Assembly: GCA_016845065.1 (NCBI GenBank)
Contig: JAERTG010000050.1
Location: 1-64,000 of the forward strand
Source of the DNA: Fidelibacterota bacterium
Lineage (GTDB): Bacteria > Fidelibacterota > UBA8477 > JABMPR01
DNA: 64,000 nt
Reading direction: 5' to 3'
Shown in pieces: positions 17,513-27,873 of the stretch. Within the stretch, counting starts at the first letter, position 1, and each line of letters begins with the position of its first letter. The notes beneath the pieces were generated by a model that was not told the DNA's origin, did not search any database, and worked only from the letters and a program-made list of their open reading frames with translations. Made by a program: the position numbers and the translations under genes.

Positions 17513-20500
17513 CTACTTAAGTAAGGTAAACTTCCTGACTTCTCGGAAATGCTTACCATGGGCATCAATAAAGTTCATCTCATATAGATAAATCCCTGTT
17601 CCCAGTAGGTTACCCTGATGATCATTAGCCATCCAATGCATGGAATGACTGCCCCCAAGCCTGTGACCATCAACGAGTGTTGCTACTTCACGCCCTGTAA
17701 CATCATATACTACCAATCTTACCCAACCCGCACCAGGCAACTCAAAGTTGATTGTAGTGGATGGATTGAATGGATTAGGATAGTTCTGATTCAACTCGAA
17801 CTGCTGCGGTACATTTACAATTGATGGATCTATATCCACAATCAAACACGCGGCACCAGCACCCATATCTACACCATTTTCTCCACTCCCGATGCAATGT
17901 GATCCCGGTGAAAGGTTATAGTCATTGTTATTTCGATCCACAAACAGTGGGTCATCAACAATATTGGTAGCTTCCCAGGTAACAGTACCATTAGTATTTG
18001 TCTCGATATCCGCCTCACCACCCTGAATATCAGAGTATCTAATCGTTAGTGAAGATGATGCACTCGATTCATAGAACTCTATGTTATTGGTCTCTACTCC
18101 CTGGTGGTTATTGAACCAGACGATGGAATTACTCAGTGTTAAATGAGCACCGGAGCTCACTCCGATTCCACCAGCACACCACCAGACAGGGTTCGAGATC
18201 CTATTGTCAACAACGGTTACTCTATCGAGCACAGGATCCCCTGTGAGGTGAATCCAAACACCTCCCGCCATCGATACCGCCCAATTGTTATTGATAAGTA
18301 CTTCTTCAACCTGGGCATTTGACTCCCACAGTGTTAGACCACCACCTGTAGTACGTGCTTCGTTATCGCTAATCTTTACTCTGCGAATTGTGGGACTCGA
18401 TGCGTAAGCCACAATTCCGCCACCATAATCCGCATTATTGTCTCGAATAATGACGTCTTCGATCAGAGCATCAGCATCGTAGGCGCACATGATTCCACCA
18501 CCCATTGCAGTGTCTCCTACTGTTGAATTTCCTTCAACAATAAGATTCCTGAGTGTTGGTGTTGAGCCGTTCCTGACATTAATACCACCACCAACTGAAT
18601 AACCATCTGGGTTCACCCAACCCTCACCATTGGTAATTGTAAAGCCATCCAAAGTCGCAGTTGTTTCCTGAGAGACTATCATTACGGTACTCATTGTGCT
18701 GCCACCATCAATAATGGTTACTTTGGGACCGTTTTCTGAGAGCACTGCTATGTTCTTTCCCAGGAAGTCGATATTCTCAACGTAAGTACCATTCGCAACC
18801 AGAACTGTATCGCCATCCAGTGCTGCTTCAATTCCAAGTTGTATGGTTGAAAAGTTAGAGGGAACCAGGAGTGTTTGTGGTGGACCAGGTACTTCATAGG
18901 ATCCTATATCTGGAGCAACACCTATATATTCTTCTGCAGACATACCTATCCAGTTTACACCTTCGTGAGCAAATTGTGCAGTTCCAGCGTCTATACATGG
19001 GGAGCCGGAACCCAGGTAATCTTCATCACTGAATAAGGGATTTGTCTGCATGTTCCCTGTGATCCAATTGACATCTCCAATTCCCATGTGGATCCCAGCC
19101 ACACCATTTTGGAAATTTGAATAGGCAATGGATACGGTATCGGGAGCGTTCCCGCCATCCTGATACATCAGATACAACTGATCGGGAAAATTGAAATAAA
19201 ATATGGAGTTGATAATTTTTGGAATACTACCATCGTTGGTGAGCATACCGCCACCCCCATTCGTTCCTCTATTTCCTTTTACAGTAATTTTATTGAGGGT
19301 TGGGGAGACGTGGTCATGCAGAAATAATCCACCTCCAGCTACTCCAACATTGTCGTGAATGTACACATCCTCGAAATATGGTGCAGCAAGTTGACCGATG
19401 TAGACACCTGCACCAGCTTGTGTGACAGTATTGCCATAAATTTCAACATTCCTGACTACCGGGGATGAGCCATGAGCAATGGATAGACCACCACCCCAGA
19501 CAGAATTGTTGTTGGTAATGATGATGTTTTCTAATACAGGGTGAGATTGAACACTGACTGCAATTCCTCCTCCTGCTCCGTCTGGCTCATCACCAGCAGA
19601 AGCGGAGTTGTTGGAGACGATCAGGTTCTTAAGGATGGGTGATGAGGCATAATGTACTAATACGCCGCCGCCCAGGGCATTCGAAGTCTCACCGAGATAT
19701 CCAGTACCATTTGTAATCGTGAATCCATCTAAAACTGCTTTCTCGGATTCTCCACTCATGATCAGCACGGTTGTACCATTTTGGTTCCCATCAATAGTGG
19801 TCAACTCTGGACCTCCTAATGATTCAACGGTGATATCCTTACCCTTGAAATTGATATTTTCAACATAGGTACCCACATTTACTCGGACGATATCCCCATC
19901 TACAGCTGCATCGATACCAGATTGTATGGTAGGGAAACTACCAGGTACATTGAAAACGGTAGGAGGTGGGGGCACCTCATATGAGCCCATATCTGGTGCG
20001 GAGCCGGCATAATCGCTGGTCTCCATATCAATCCAGGTTAAACCTTCAAACTCGAATATGTCTATTCCAGTATCTACACAAGGTGAAGCTGCCTGTAATT
20101 CGTCAAGTAGGTCAATGAAGCAAGGGTCCACAGAGACATTGCCATCTAACCAGTTCAACAGACCAGCACCTACATTTATTCCATCTAGTCCGCCTTGAAT
20201 ATTTGAATAGGCTATGGATAGCGTGTCAGGTAGATATTGATTATCATTGTTAAACAAAATCTGGTCTGGTAAGTTGCCGTAAAAAATAGAGTTGATGATC
20301 CTGGGCTTGCTTCCATCATTTGTTATCAATCCACCACCACCACTTGGAGCAACATTGGCCCTAACAGTAACTTTGTTAAAAGTGGGATAGACATGATCAT
20401 GCACGAAAATTCCACCACCATAGTAGGTAGCTCGGTTATCATGAATGTATACATCCTCAAAATAAGGTCTTGCGGTCTCCCCGACATAGACACCGCCACC

Positions 20501-21094
20501 AGTTGTTGATGCTCTATTGCCATAAATCTCAAAATTAAGTAATGTCGGATGTGAGTCGATGGCGATAGCGAGACCACCTCCCCAATGTGATCGGTTGTTC
20601 GAGATCTTAATGTTTTCCATATATGGGCTTGAACCCTGAGCGATAGTTATTCCACCACCAGCAGGGTCCTCACCTCCAAATGCCGTATTTCCAGTGACAA
20701 TTAAATTTTTCATTTGAGGTGATGAACCGTTTCGACACGCAATCCCGCCTCCGACGAACTCTTCACCATTGTCCCAGCCGGACCCATTTGTAAGCGTGAA
20801 TCCGTCTAAAACAGCGTTCTCATCTTCCTGACTTAGGAATAGCACAACAGAGCCATTCTGGTTTCCATCAATTGTGGTCAGTTTTGGACCACGCAGGGAC
20901 ATAACCACGATGTTGTTGCCGTTAAAGTTAATGTTTTCAACATAGGTGCCGCGATCCACAAGGACTGTATCACCATCAGCGGCGATATCCATGCCTCCCT
21001 GAATCGTTGTAGCATCTTCTGGTACATTGATCGTTGTTGCTGAGAGTGTACCTACACTGACCAACACAATAATCATTAGATGTAACCATTTCAT
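17513..21094 (-). CDS. Giant secreted right-handed beta-helix protein with three tandem units and T9SS sorting domain
   Basis: 1193 residues. The signal peptide is MKWLHLMIIVLVSVGTLSA. There are three tandem units of about 350-370 residues (starting near residues 20, 379 and 741). Each opens with a short block ending in D-T-V-L-V or similar, then G-T-Y-V-E-N-I, then T-I-D-G and L-D-G-F-T-(I/L)-T-N-G. GGG-rich coils with a repeated N-N/D-N ladder follow, typical of pectate-lyase-like or polymorphic-membrane-protein-like parallel beta-helices. The first two units close with P-D-(M/I)-G-S-Y-E-V-P, the third differently. The sorting domain starts near 1098 (LNQNYPNPFNP) and ends FREVRKFTLLK. AAGGAGGGG precedes the ATG. 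No catalytic residues stand out, so adhesion or glycan binding is a fair guess. Confidence 0.87.
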   Translation of the reverse strand: MKWLHLMIIVLVSVGTLSATTINVPEDATTIQGGMDIAADGDTVLVDRGTYVENINFNGNNIVVMSLRGPKLTTIDGNQNGSVVLFLSQEDENAVLDGFTLTNGSGWDNGEEFVGGGIACRNGSSPQMKNLIVTGNTAFGGEDPAGGGITIAQGSSPYMENIKISNNRSHWGGGLAIAIDSHPTLLNFEIYGNRASTTGGGVYVGETARPYFEDVYIHDNRATYYGGGIFVHDHVYPTFNKVTVRANVAPSGGGGLITNDGSKPRIINSIFYGNLPDQILFNNDNQYLPDTLSIAYSNIQGGLDGINVGAGLLNWLDGNVSVDPCFIDLLDELQAASPCVDTGIDIFEFEGLTWIDMETSDYAGSAPDMGSYEVPPPPTVFNVPGSFPTIQSGIDAAVDGDIVRVNVGTYVENINFKGKDITVESLGGPELTTIDGNQNGTTVLIMSGESEKAVLDGFTITNGTGYLGETSNALGGGVLVHYASSPILKNLIVSNNSASAGDEPDGAGGGIAVSVQSHPVLENIIITNNNSVWGGGLSIAHGSSPVVRNVEIYGNTVTQAGAGVYIGQLAAPYFEDVYIHDNVGVAGGGLFLHDHVSPTLNKITVKGNRGTNGGGGMLTNDGSIPKIINSIFYFNFPDQLYLMYQDGGNAPDTVSIAYSNFQNGVAGIHMGIGDVNWITGNMQTNPLFSDEDYLGSGSPCIDAGTAQFAHEGVNWIGMSAEEYIGVAPDIGSYEVPGPPQTLLVPSNFSTIQLGIEAALDGDTVLVANGTYVENIDFLGKNIAVLSENGPKVTIIDGGSTMSTVMIVSQETTATLDGFTITNGEGWVNPDGYSVGGGINVRNGSTPTLRNLIVEGNSTVGDTAMGGGIMCAYDADALIEDVIIRDNNADYGGGIVAYASSPTIRRVKISDNEARTTGGGLTLWESNAQVEEVLINNNWAVSMAGGVWIHLTGDPVLDRVTVVDNRISNPVWWCAGGIGVSSGAHLTLSNSIVWFNNHQGVETNNIEFYESSASSSLTIRYSDIQGGEADIETNTNGTVTWEATNIVDDPLFVDRNNNDYNLSPGSHCIGSGENGVDMGAGAACLIVDIDPSIVNVPQQFELNQNYPNPFNPSTTINFELPGAGWVRLVVYDVTGREVATLVDGHRLGGSHSMHWMANDHQGNLLGTGIYLYEMNFIDAHGKHFREVRKFTLLK
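17850..21040 (-). repeat. Three tandem protein-level units of about 1.1 kb within the beta-helix gene
   Basis: Units run approximately 21040-19960, 19959-18875 and 18874-17850, read on the minus strand. Each has the same order of landmarks (GTYVENI, TIDG, LDGFT-TNG, N-rich GGG coils). Units 1 and 2 match most closely and share FEDVYIHDN and IINSIFY at the same places. Unit 3 has diverged and is shorter. Boundaries are approximate because they were placed by eye on the translation. Confidence 0.8.
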
Positions 21095-21364
21095 GATCCC
21101 CTCCTTGTTTGGGTTTGAATTCTGGTGTAAACCTACAATCGGGAGTGGAATAGTGCATCTTTACTAAATCTTTACAATTGCAGAAAGTCACTATCAGATC
21201 ACTAACTTTGATTCAGGCTATGTAAAGGTGGATTTAATCGAGAATTAATTGATGAATAGAAAGGGTCTAAACAATTGTATCTAAATGACTAAAGAGTCAT
21301 AATTATATGTCAGTTTAAACTTGGGTTATATTGGATTGTAAAGAAAAAGTAAAGGTTAAATTGG

Positions 21365-24300
21365 TTAATACTTTGAGAGAAAAGTTGATAGATTCTCTTC
21401 GCTTCCAATCTCTAATTTTTTTCTAATCCGATGGCGATAGATATCAATCGAGGTAGGTTGAACATTCATCACTTTGGCAATATCTTTGGAAATAAGATTT
21501 AGCCTGAGGAGTGCACAAACCTTTAATTCATTCTCCGAAAGATCTGGATGGGTATTGCGCAGTTCTGAATAAAATCCAGTGTGGATTTCTGTAAACCAGA
21601 TTTCAAAATCCTCCCAACCCTGTTTTACAGAACTTCGATCTCTAAGAAAACGCAGAAGTTTTTTGATTCGAGGTTTTACATCACTCCAACTCAATTTCGA
21701 AAAACTCTCCAACTCGCTCTGCAGATTATCCATAATCTGCTGCTTGTCATTTAGATGAAGTGATTGAGTCAGCAGCTCGCGCTTGAGGTGATCCATTCTC
21801 AGCTCACTTTTTTCAATTTCAATTCTTTGTCTTTCTTCAATTTCCACCTTGAGCTGAGCTGTACGTTCTCGAACCAAAGCTTCCAACTTATCCCGCTGTG
21901 CGATCAATCTGTATGTGCGAAGCTGGATATATGCCAAGGTAGCACCAATAAGAGAGACAATGGTGAATATTTTGAACCACCAGGTCTTCCAGAAAGGAGG
22001 AGCAATGAAAACCTTCAGTGAAGTTCCTTCAAGGTTCCAGGCACCATCATTGTTTGAGCCCCTTATTTTGAACATGAATTCACCTGCAGGGAGATTCATA
22101 TACTGGGCCACAGGAGTGATATCTGCATCTATCCACTCTTCATCATATCCCTCAAGCATATAAGCATAATGGTTCTTGTAGCTGGCTGAATGATTCAAAG
22201 CCGCAAATTTGAGGGTGATGACCTTGTCTCGATATGTTAGATCTATTCCTTTCGTTTGGGTTATAGAACGATCCAGGATGACTCTCCCATCGATTTCTTC
22301 ACCAATCTTCACTGGTTTGTAGTTGATGGATAGACCTGTGATAACCATAGGTGGTATAAATGTATTGTTCTTGATGCTGTCGGGATGAAACACGTTATAC
22401 CCATCACCACCACCAAAATACATCGTTCCATCATCAGCCTTCAAACAGGACTGAAAATAGAAATCCTCCTGTAACCCGTCACTGGAAGTGTATTGATTAA
22501 CAAGTCCAGTATCAGGATGAGCTTTCATGATTCCATGATTCGTACTCAACCATAGAAATTCCTCATCATCCTGGAGAATGCCATATACAGAGATGTCAGT
22601 AGGTTTCCAGTGCAGATCAAGAAGGGAAAATTTGGTTCTGTCTATATTCAGCCTATTCAAGCCACCACCTCGCGTCCCAACCCAGAGCGTCTGGTTTTCA
22701 TCCTCGTAGAGGGTGTTAACGCAGTTGCTGGTTAAGGCGTTTCTATTGGTTTGATCTACTTGAAATCTCTTAAATATCCCAGATTTTCGATCAAATTGAT
22801 TCAGCCCTCCATCCGATGTACCAATCCATATGTATCCAGCCTTATCCTCCAAAAGGGAATAGGTGAAATTGCTGCTCAAGCTGTTGGGGTCATCTGGATC
22901 ATGCTTGAAATGCTCAAATGCATCAGCTGCACTATCATAGCGCTCAAGACCCTGTGTCTCAGTAGCAATCCAAATGTTTCCATCTCGCGTCTCTAGAATG
23001 TCTCTCGTTGTTTTATCTGCGAAGCTGGTAGAATCACTTTCACGATTTCGGTAATGCTTTAATATCCGGTCAGGATAATCCATCGTGAAAAGACCACAGG
23101 AAAATGTCCCGATCCAGATCTTGTTCTTGCTGTCTGATCTGACTCGAGATATATAATCTCTGCTCCACCATTCAGAGATGCCCAATGTTTTAAATGAATT
23201 ATAGTGTGAGAATTCGCCCGTATTGGCATCCATCATGCTGGTGCCACCCTCAATGGTGCCAAACCAGATATTACCCAGAGGGTCCTGAGAAATTGACCAC
23301 ACCGCATTTGCCCTTATGCTATTGATGTTGTTTGTCTCACTCTGGACAAGTTTAAAGCGAATCAGCGAGCGATCATAATAACTCACACCTGCGGACTCCG
23401 TTGTCACCCAGAGGATTCCCTGACGGTCAACAAGGTTTGCGTATGTGAGATTGTCACCTAACGACGCTGGGTCATTCTTATCATGATAATAGTGAGTGAG
23501 TTTCTTTGCATCATGGACGTAATTTGAAAGACCGCCTGCTCCACCGAACCAGATGGAGCCATCATGATCCTTGCTTATAGAAGTAACCCCATCTATTGGA
23601 GAGACAGCTAAGTCAGGATCCTTTATGGTTTCGAATTTATCAGTATTATAGTCCCATCTGTGAACACCTATGCCAAATCGACCGATCCAGAGACATTCAT
23701 CAAGGGAATCAGCCATCATAGCAGTCAGACCTACAGATGTTGATCGGCGAATCAGCACTTTGCGATGCATGCGGTAGTCGTCAAGGAATATCACCGTTGC
23801 AGCGCCATTCTCTGTACCTACCCACAGCATTCCTCCAGGCGTTTCCGCCATGCAGGTAATGCGATCCTGGGCTAATGATCGGTCATTTTCCGGGTCAGGG
23901 TGGAATGAAGTGAAAGTTCCAGTTGAATGAACATATCTACTTAAACCATGCTCAGTACCTATCCATAGGGCTCCCCTTGAATCAGTAAAAAGACAGGTTA
24001 CCCGATTGCTTACTAGTGAGTTAGGGTTGTCGGGATCATGCTTGAAATTTTCAAAATTCTCAATATCCCTATCATAACGACTGAATCCACCGTTTGTAGT
24101 ACCGATCCACATAACATTGTCTGCATCCTCATGGAGCGCAGTAATGTGGGAACCTGGTATGGAGGTATCATCCAGGGGGTCAAACAGGAACGCTTTAATC
24201 TCTCTACCATCCCAGCGATTCAAGCCGAAACGGGTTCCAAACCACATGAATCCTCGACTGTCTTCCAGTATGGCGTGGACTGCATTCATGGTAAGTCCGT

Positions 24301-24412
24301 CTTTTACTGAGATATGGTTGAACCGAACAGGTAGTTCAGTGGAATGGCCGAGACCAGCGACTAGCAATGAGAAGAGGTTCAGGAACAATAACTTTTTAAA
24401 GGGTACGAACAC
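21365..24412 (-). CDS. Membrane-spanning regulator: reg_prop propeller, Y_Y_Y domain, coiled coil and LuxR-type HTH
   Basis: 1015 residues starting with GTG; no ATG precedes the signal peptide. After export, two seven-bladed propellers are suggested by about 12 repeats of the type L-E-D-x-x-G-x-x-W-I-G-T (for example residues 48-62, 90-104, 140-155). A Y_Y_Y domain lies at about 715-790 (NHSASYKNHYAYMLEGYDEEW). One membrane helix follows at about 810-831, then a cytoplasmic coiled coil. Near 940-1010 is a LuxR/GerE-type helix-turn-helix (LSENELKVCALLRL, SIDIYRHRIRKKL). There is no histidine-kinase H box or ATPase domain, unlike the hybrid systems of Bacteroides, so signal and DNA binding are joined in one chain. 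It lies 270 bases upstream of, and on the same strand as, the beta-helix gene, which may be its target. Confidence 0.85.
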   Translation of the reverse strand: MFVPFKKLLFLNLFSLLVAGLGHSTELPVRFNHISVKDGLTMNAVHAILEDSRGFMWFGTRFGLNRWDGREIKAFLFDPLDDTSIPGSHITALHEDADNVMWIGTTNGGFSRYDRDIENFENFKHDPDNPNSLVSNRVTCLFTDSRGALWIGTEHGLSRYVHSTGTFTSFHPDPENDRSLAQDRITCMAETPGGMLWVGTENGAATVIFLDDYRMHRKVLIRRSTSVGLTAMMADSLDECLWIGRFGIGVHRWDYNTDKFETIKDPDLAVSPIDGVTSISKDHDGSIWFGGAGGLSNYVHDAKKLTHYYHDKNDPASLGDNLTYANLVDRQGILWVTTESAGVSYYDRSLIRFKLVQSETNNINSIRANAVWSISQDPLGNIWFGTIEGGTSMMDANTGEFSHYNSFKTLGISEWWSRDYISRVRSDSKNKIWIGTFSCGLFTMDYPDRILKHYRNRESDSTSFADKTTRDILETRDGNIWIATETQGLERYDSAADAFEHFKHDPDDPNSLSSNFTYSLLEDKAGYIWIGTSDGGLNQFDRKSGIFKRFQVDQTNRNALTSNCVNTLYEDENQTLWVGTRGGGLNRLNIDRTKFSLLDLHWKPTDISVYGILQDDEEFLWLSTNHGIMKAHPDTGLVNQYTSSDGLQEDFYFQSCLKADDGTMYFGGGDGYNVFHPDSIKNNTFIPPMVITGLSINYKPVKIGEEIDGRVILDRSITQTKGIDLTYRDKVITLKFAALNHSASYKNHYAYMLEGYDEEWIDADITPVAQYMNLPAGEFMFKIRGSNNDGAWNLEGTSLKVFIAPPFWKTWWFKIFTIVSLIGATLAYIQLRTYRLIAQRDKLEALVRERTAQLKVEIEERQRIEIEKSELRMDHLKRELLTQSLHLNDKQQIMDNLQSELESFSKLSWSDVKPRIKKLLRFLRDRSSVKQGWEDFEIWFTEIHTGFYSELRNTHPDLSENELKVCALLRLNLISKDIAKVMNVQPTSIDIYRHRIRKKLEIGSEENLSTFLSKY

Positions 24413-24662
24413 AGGAATACTCTACACCCTAATGAACTATTTCTAGATATGAACGAGAAATCACTAATGCCCCCACATGCATGTAAAACGATGGAACAAA
24501 GCTAATTGAACTCCATATAATGGCAATGGAAAACATGTAGATTTAGCTACGACCCCCATTTACTGTCAATGTGATCTGTATAAGATGGGAGGGGATGATT
24601 ATTCAATACCGTAGGGACAATAAAGCTCTTCACAAACCCTTCGAGGAAGTTATTTTAGCGCC

Positions 24663-27600
24663 ATGATTAGTAAATTTATTACCAAAATTTTTGGAACCAG
24701 TACGGATCGTGAGACAAAACAGTTGATTCCGTTTGTCGAACAGATCAATGAACATTTCACAGCACTTTCAGATGCCACCCAGGAAACCTTGCTCGCCAAA
24801 ACAGAAGCATTCAAGGCAAGGATTAATAAGGAAACAGCAGAACTACAATCCAGTCTTGAAGATGAAGGCAAAGATCTCAAGTCCATAGGGGAGGCTGTCT
24901 ATAGTCTTGAACAACAGATTCTTGATGAGATTTTGCCGGAAGCATTTGCAGTAGTTAAACGAGGCGCTGCTCTTCTCATGGGAGAGACAATTAAAATCAC
25001 TGGCCAGGAAATGACCTGGGATATGATTCCCTATGATGTTCAACTCATGGGTGCAGTCGTCCTCCACCAGGGTAAAATTTCTGAAATGAAAACTGGTGAG
25101 GGAAAAACTCTGGTCGCCACCATGCCCATCTATCTAAATGCATTAGTTGGGAAGGGTGTACATATCATCACGGTAAATGACTACCTCGCCGAACGCGATT
25201 CCCAATGGATGGGAGCCCTTTTAAAATTTGTGGGACTCTCTGTCGGAGTAATCCTAAACCAAATGGAGCCTTCAACCCGTCAGGAAATGTACAATTGTGA
25301 TGTGACCTATGGTATAAACAGCGAGTTTGGATTCGATTACCTCCGCGATAATATGTCCATCAGCAAACAAGACCAGGTTCAACGCGGTCATTATTATTCC
25401 ATTGTTGATGAGGTTGATAGTGTCCTCATTGATGAGGCTCGAACGCCACTTATTATCTCTGGAACAGTGGAGTCGGAGATTGCCCAACGATATACCGATT
25501 TACGACCCCTTGTGGATACACTCATGCGTCGTCAAACCTCTTTGGTCAACACCATTCTTGCAAAAGCCGAAGAAGCACTCAAAGACCCAAATCTGGAATA
25601 TGAGGCAGGAGAATTGATTCTCCAGGCTCGCCGTGGAAGTCCCAAGCACCGTCGTCTACAAAAGCTCTATCAGGAACAGGGTATCAAGAAGCTCGAACAG
25701 CGCGTTGAAAATGATTATCTCCGTGATAAACGCATGCCTGAGATTGATGATGAACTCTACTTTGTGATTGAGGAAAAACAGAACAGTGTCGACCTTACTG
25801 AAAAGGGTCGTGAAGCCTTGTCTCCAAATGACCCCGACAGGTTTGTCATCCCCGATTTGCCCACGCAGCTAAATGATTTGGAGAGCGATGAATCGCTTTC
25901 CATTCAAGAATTGAACGAGAGTAAAGAAAAACTCTATGCGCTGCATGGAGAACGCTCAGATACCATCCACAACTTGAGTCAACTTCTTAAAGCATATTCC
26001 CTCTTTGAAAAAGATGTGGATTATGTGGTTCAAGATGGCAAAGTCATGATTGTTGATGAATTCACAGGCCGCATCATGCACGGCCGTCGTTATAGTGACG
26101 GATTACACCAGGCATTGGAAGCCAAGGAAAAAGTTCGGATAGAGAAAGAAAGTCAGACCCTGGCCACAATCACGCTACAGAATTACTTCCGCCTTTATAA
26201 GAAGCTGTCAGGTATGACAGGAACAGCAGTGACAGAAGCCGAGGAGTTTTTCAACATCTATAAGCTTGGCGTGGTCGAAGTGCCAACCCACAGGGATGTT
26301 GTCCGGGCAGATGAGAACGATCAAATCTATAAAACCCGCCGGGAAAAGTTTAATGCTGTCATAGAGGAGATCATTGCCTCTCACAAATCAGGTCAGCCCG
26401 TTCTGGTTGGTACTATCACCGTTGAGGTGTCAGAGACTCTTTCTAGGATGCTTAAACGACTCAAAATTCCTCACAATGTTCTCAATGCCAAACAGCATGG
26501 TAGGGAGGCTGAAGTTGTTGCCAGAGCTGGCCAGGCTCATGCCGTAACCATTGCTACTAACATGGCTGGACGTGGAACCGATATCAAACTGGGTCCTGAG
26601 GTCAAGGATTTAGGTGGTCTCAAAATTTTGGGTACAGAGCGTCACGAATCCCGTCGAATTGACCTTCAGCTAAGGGGTCGATCTGGTAGACAAGGTGATC
26701 CTGGAGCCTCACGATTTTACCTGAGTCTCGAGGATGATTTGATGCGCTTGTTTAGCTCTGACCGCGTCGCCAGTGTTATGGATCGTCTTGGATTACAAGA
26801 AGGTGAAGTTATTGAAGCCAGTATGGTTACCAAGGCTGTGGAGAGGGCCCAGAAAAAAGTTGAGGCTCGAAACTATAGCATTCGTAAACATTTGTTGGAA
26901 TATGATAACGTAATGAATCAACAGCGCGAAGTCATCTATGATCGAAGACAGGCTGCCCTTGATGGTCTAGATCTCAAAGAAGAATACAGTGAAGTTATTG
27001 AGAATTATGTTGATACAGTAGTTGAAAAATACACAGGTCTTGAATCTGATGTGGATTTATGGGATTGGAGTGGTTTACAGGCTGATCTTGGATCAACTGC
27101 TATGGTTCAAATTCAAGAAACCCCTTCAGTCGCTCAAGATGCTGATAAATTGAGAGATCTCGTCAAAGAGCTAATCTGGAACTCATACGATCAAAAACTT
27201 GAGATAACAGGAAGTTCGGAAAATTTTAAGCGACTTCAACAATTTGTGTATCTGAGAGTGGTGGATGAGAAATGGCGTGAGCATCTGTATGAGATGGATC
27301 AGATGAAGGAAGGGATAAACCTTCGAGCTGTAGGCCAAAAAGACCCTTTGATAGAGTACAAGAAAGAAGGTTATCAACTATTCGTGAAGATGCTCGATCT
27401 TATTGATCGAGAAGTACTCAAACTCTTTTTTCATGCACGTATTGTAGATGAACGTGAAAATAAAATGCGCAAAGCCAGGAATCTGTCTTCTAATCATGCT
27501 GAAACTTCAAACATGGGTTTTCTAAATGCCTTACCCCAAACTGGTGGAGAAGGAAGTGGGGCGGCAGCGCAGCCAGGTCCTCCACAGAAGCAAAAGCCCA

Positions 27601-27683
27601 TCCAAGTGGAAGAAAAGATTGGTAGAAATGATCCATGCCCTTGCGGTTCGGGTCTTAAATACAAGAAATGCCATGGTAAGTAG
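24663..27683 (+). CDS. secA: Preprotein translocase ATPase SecA
   Basis: The motor that pushes unfolded proteins through SecYEG. It has 1006 residues. Walker A is MKTGEGKT near residue 140, the DEAD-type box IVDEVDSVLIDEA lies near 245, GMTGTA lies near 520, and ATNMAGRGTDIKLG with LQLRGRSGRQGDPG is in the second motor domain near 640-690. The end is the zinc-binding tail (GRNDPCPCGSGLKYKKCHGK) that contacts SecB and lipid. A long extra segment near residues 290-370 in the preprotein cross-linking region is the type seen in Bacteroidetes and relatives, and accounts for the greater length than the 901 of E. coli. GAGGAAGT lies 12 bases before the ATG. Monocistronic as far as seen. Confidence 0.97.
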   Translation: MISKFITKIFGTSTDRETKQLIPFVEQINEHFTALSDATQETLLAKTEAFKARINKETAELQSSLEDEGKDLKSIGEAVYSLEQQILDEILPEAFAVVKRGAALLMGETIKITGQEMTWDMIPYDVQLMGAVVLHQGKISEMKTGEGKTLVATMPIYLNALVGKGVHIITVNDYLAERDSQWMGALLKFVGLSVGVILNQMEPSTRQEMYNCDVTYGINSEFGFDYLRDNMSISKQDQVQRGHYYSIVDEVDSVLIDEARTPLIISGTVESEIAQRYTDLRPLVDTLMRRQTSLVNTILAKAEEALKDPNLEYEAGELILQARRGSPKHRRLQKLYQEQGIKKLEQRVENDYLRDKRMPEIDDELYFVIEEKQNSVDLTEKGREALSPNDPDRFVIPDLPTQLNDLESDESLSIQELNESKEKLYALHGERSDTIHNLSQLLKAYSLFEKDVDYVVQDGKVMIVDEFTGRIMHGRRYSDGLHQALEAKEKVRIEKESQTLATITLQNYFRLYKKLSGMTGTAVTEAEEFFNIYKLGVVEVPTHRDVVRADENDQIYKTRREKFNAVIEEIIASHKSGQPVLVGTITVEVSETLSRMLKRLKIPHNVLNAKQHGREAEVVARAGQAHAVTIATNMAGRGTDIKLGPEVKDLGGLKILGTERHESRRIDLQLRGRSGRQGDPGASRFYLSLEDDLMRLFSSDRVASVMDRLGLQEGEVIEASMVTKAVERAQKKVEARNYSIRKHLLEYDNVMNQQREVIYDRRQAALDGLDLKEEYSEVIENYVDTVVEKYTGLESDVDLWDWSGLQADLGSTAMVQIQETPSVAQDADKLRDLVKELIWNSYDQKLEITGSSENFKRLQQFVYLRVVDEKWREHLYEMDQMKEGINLRAVGQKDPLIEYKKEGYQLFVKMLDLIDREVLKLFFHARIVDERENKMRKARNLSSNHAETSNMGFLNALPQTGGEGSGAAAQPGPPQKQKPIQVEEKIGRNDPCPCGSGLKYKKCHGK

Positions 27684-27873
27684 AGCTGAAATTTTGATGG
27701 CTAACAATTCTATTACAGTATATAGACTGGTAAATAAAGTTTGTATCACCCCTTGAGGGCATTATTTTTCAACTTGTTTAGTGAACGAATCGGACTGTGA
27801 TAAGAATCAACACGATTGTTCGATAACATAATTAGTTTAAATGGAAATCAACCACATGCATGTGGAGGGAAAT

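Noticed and set aside
17452-17568. N-terminal extension of the amidotransferase-like protein
   Set aside because: It crosses the intercistronic hairpin and the end of the beta-helix gene and would hide the signal peptide.
17850-21040. The repeated blocks as a CRISPR array or a transposon
   Set aside because: The repeats are inside one continuous reading frame, are over 1 kb long and have diverged as protein units do. No cas genes or terminal inverted repeats are present.
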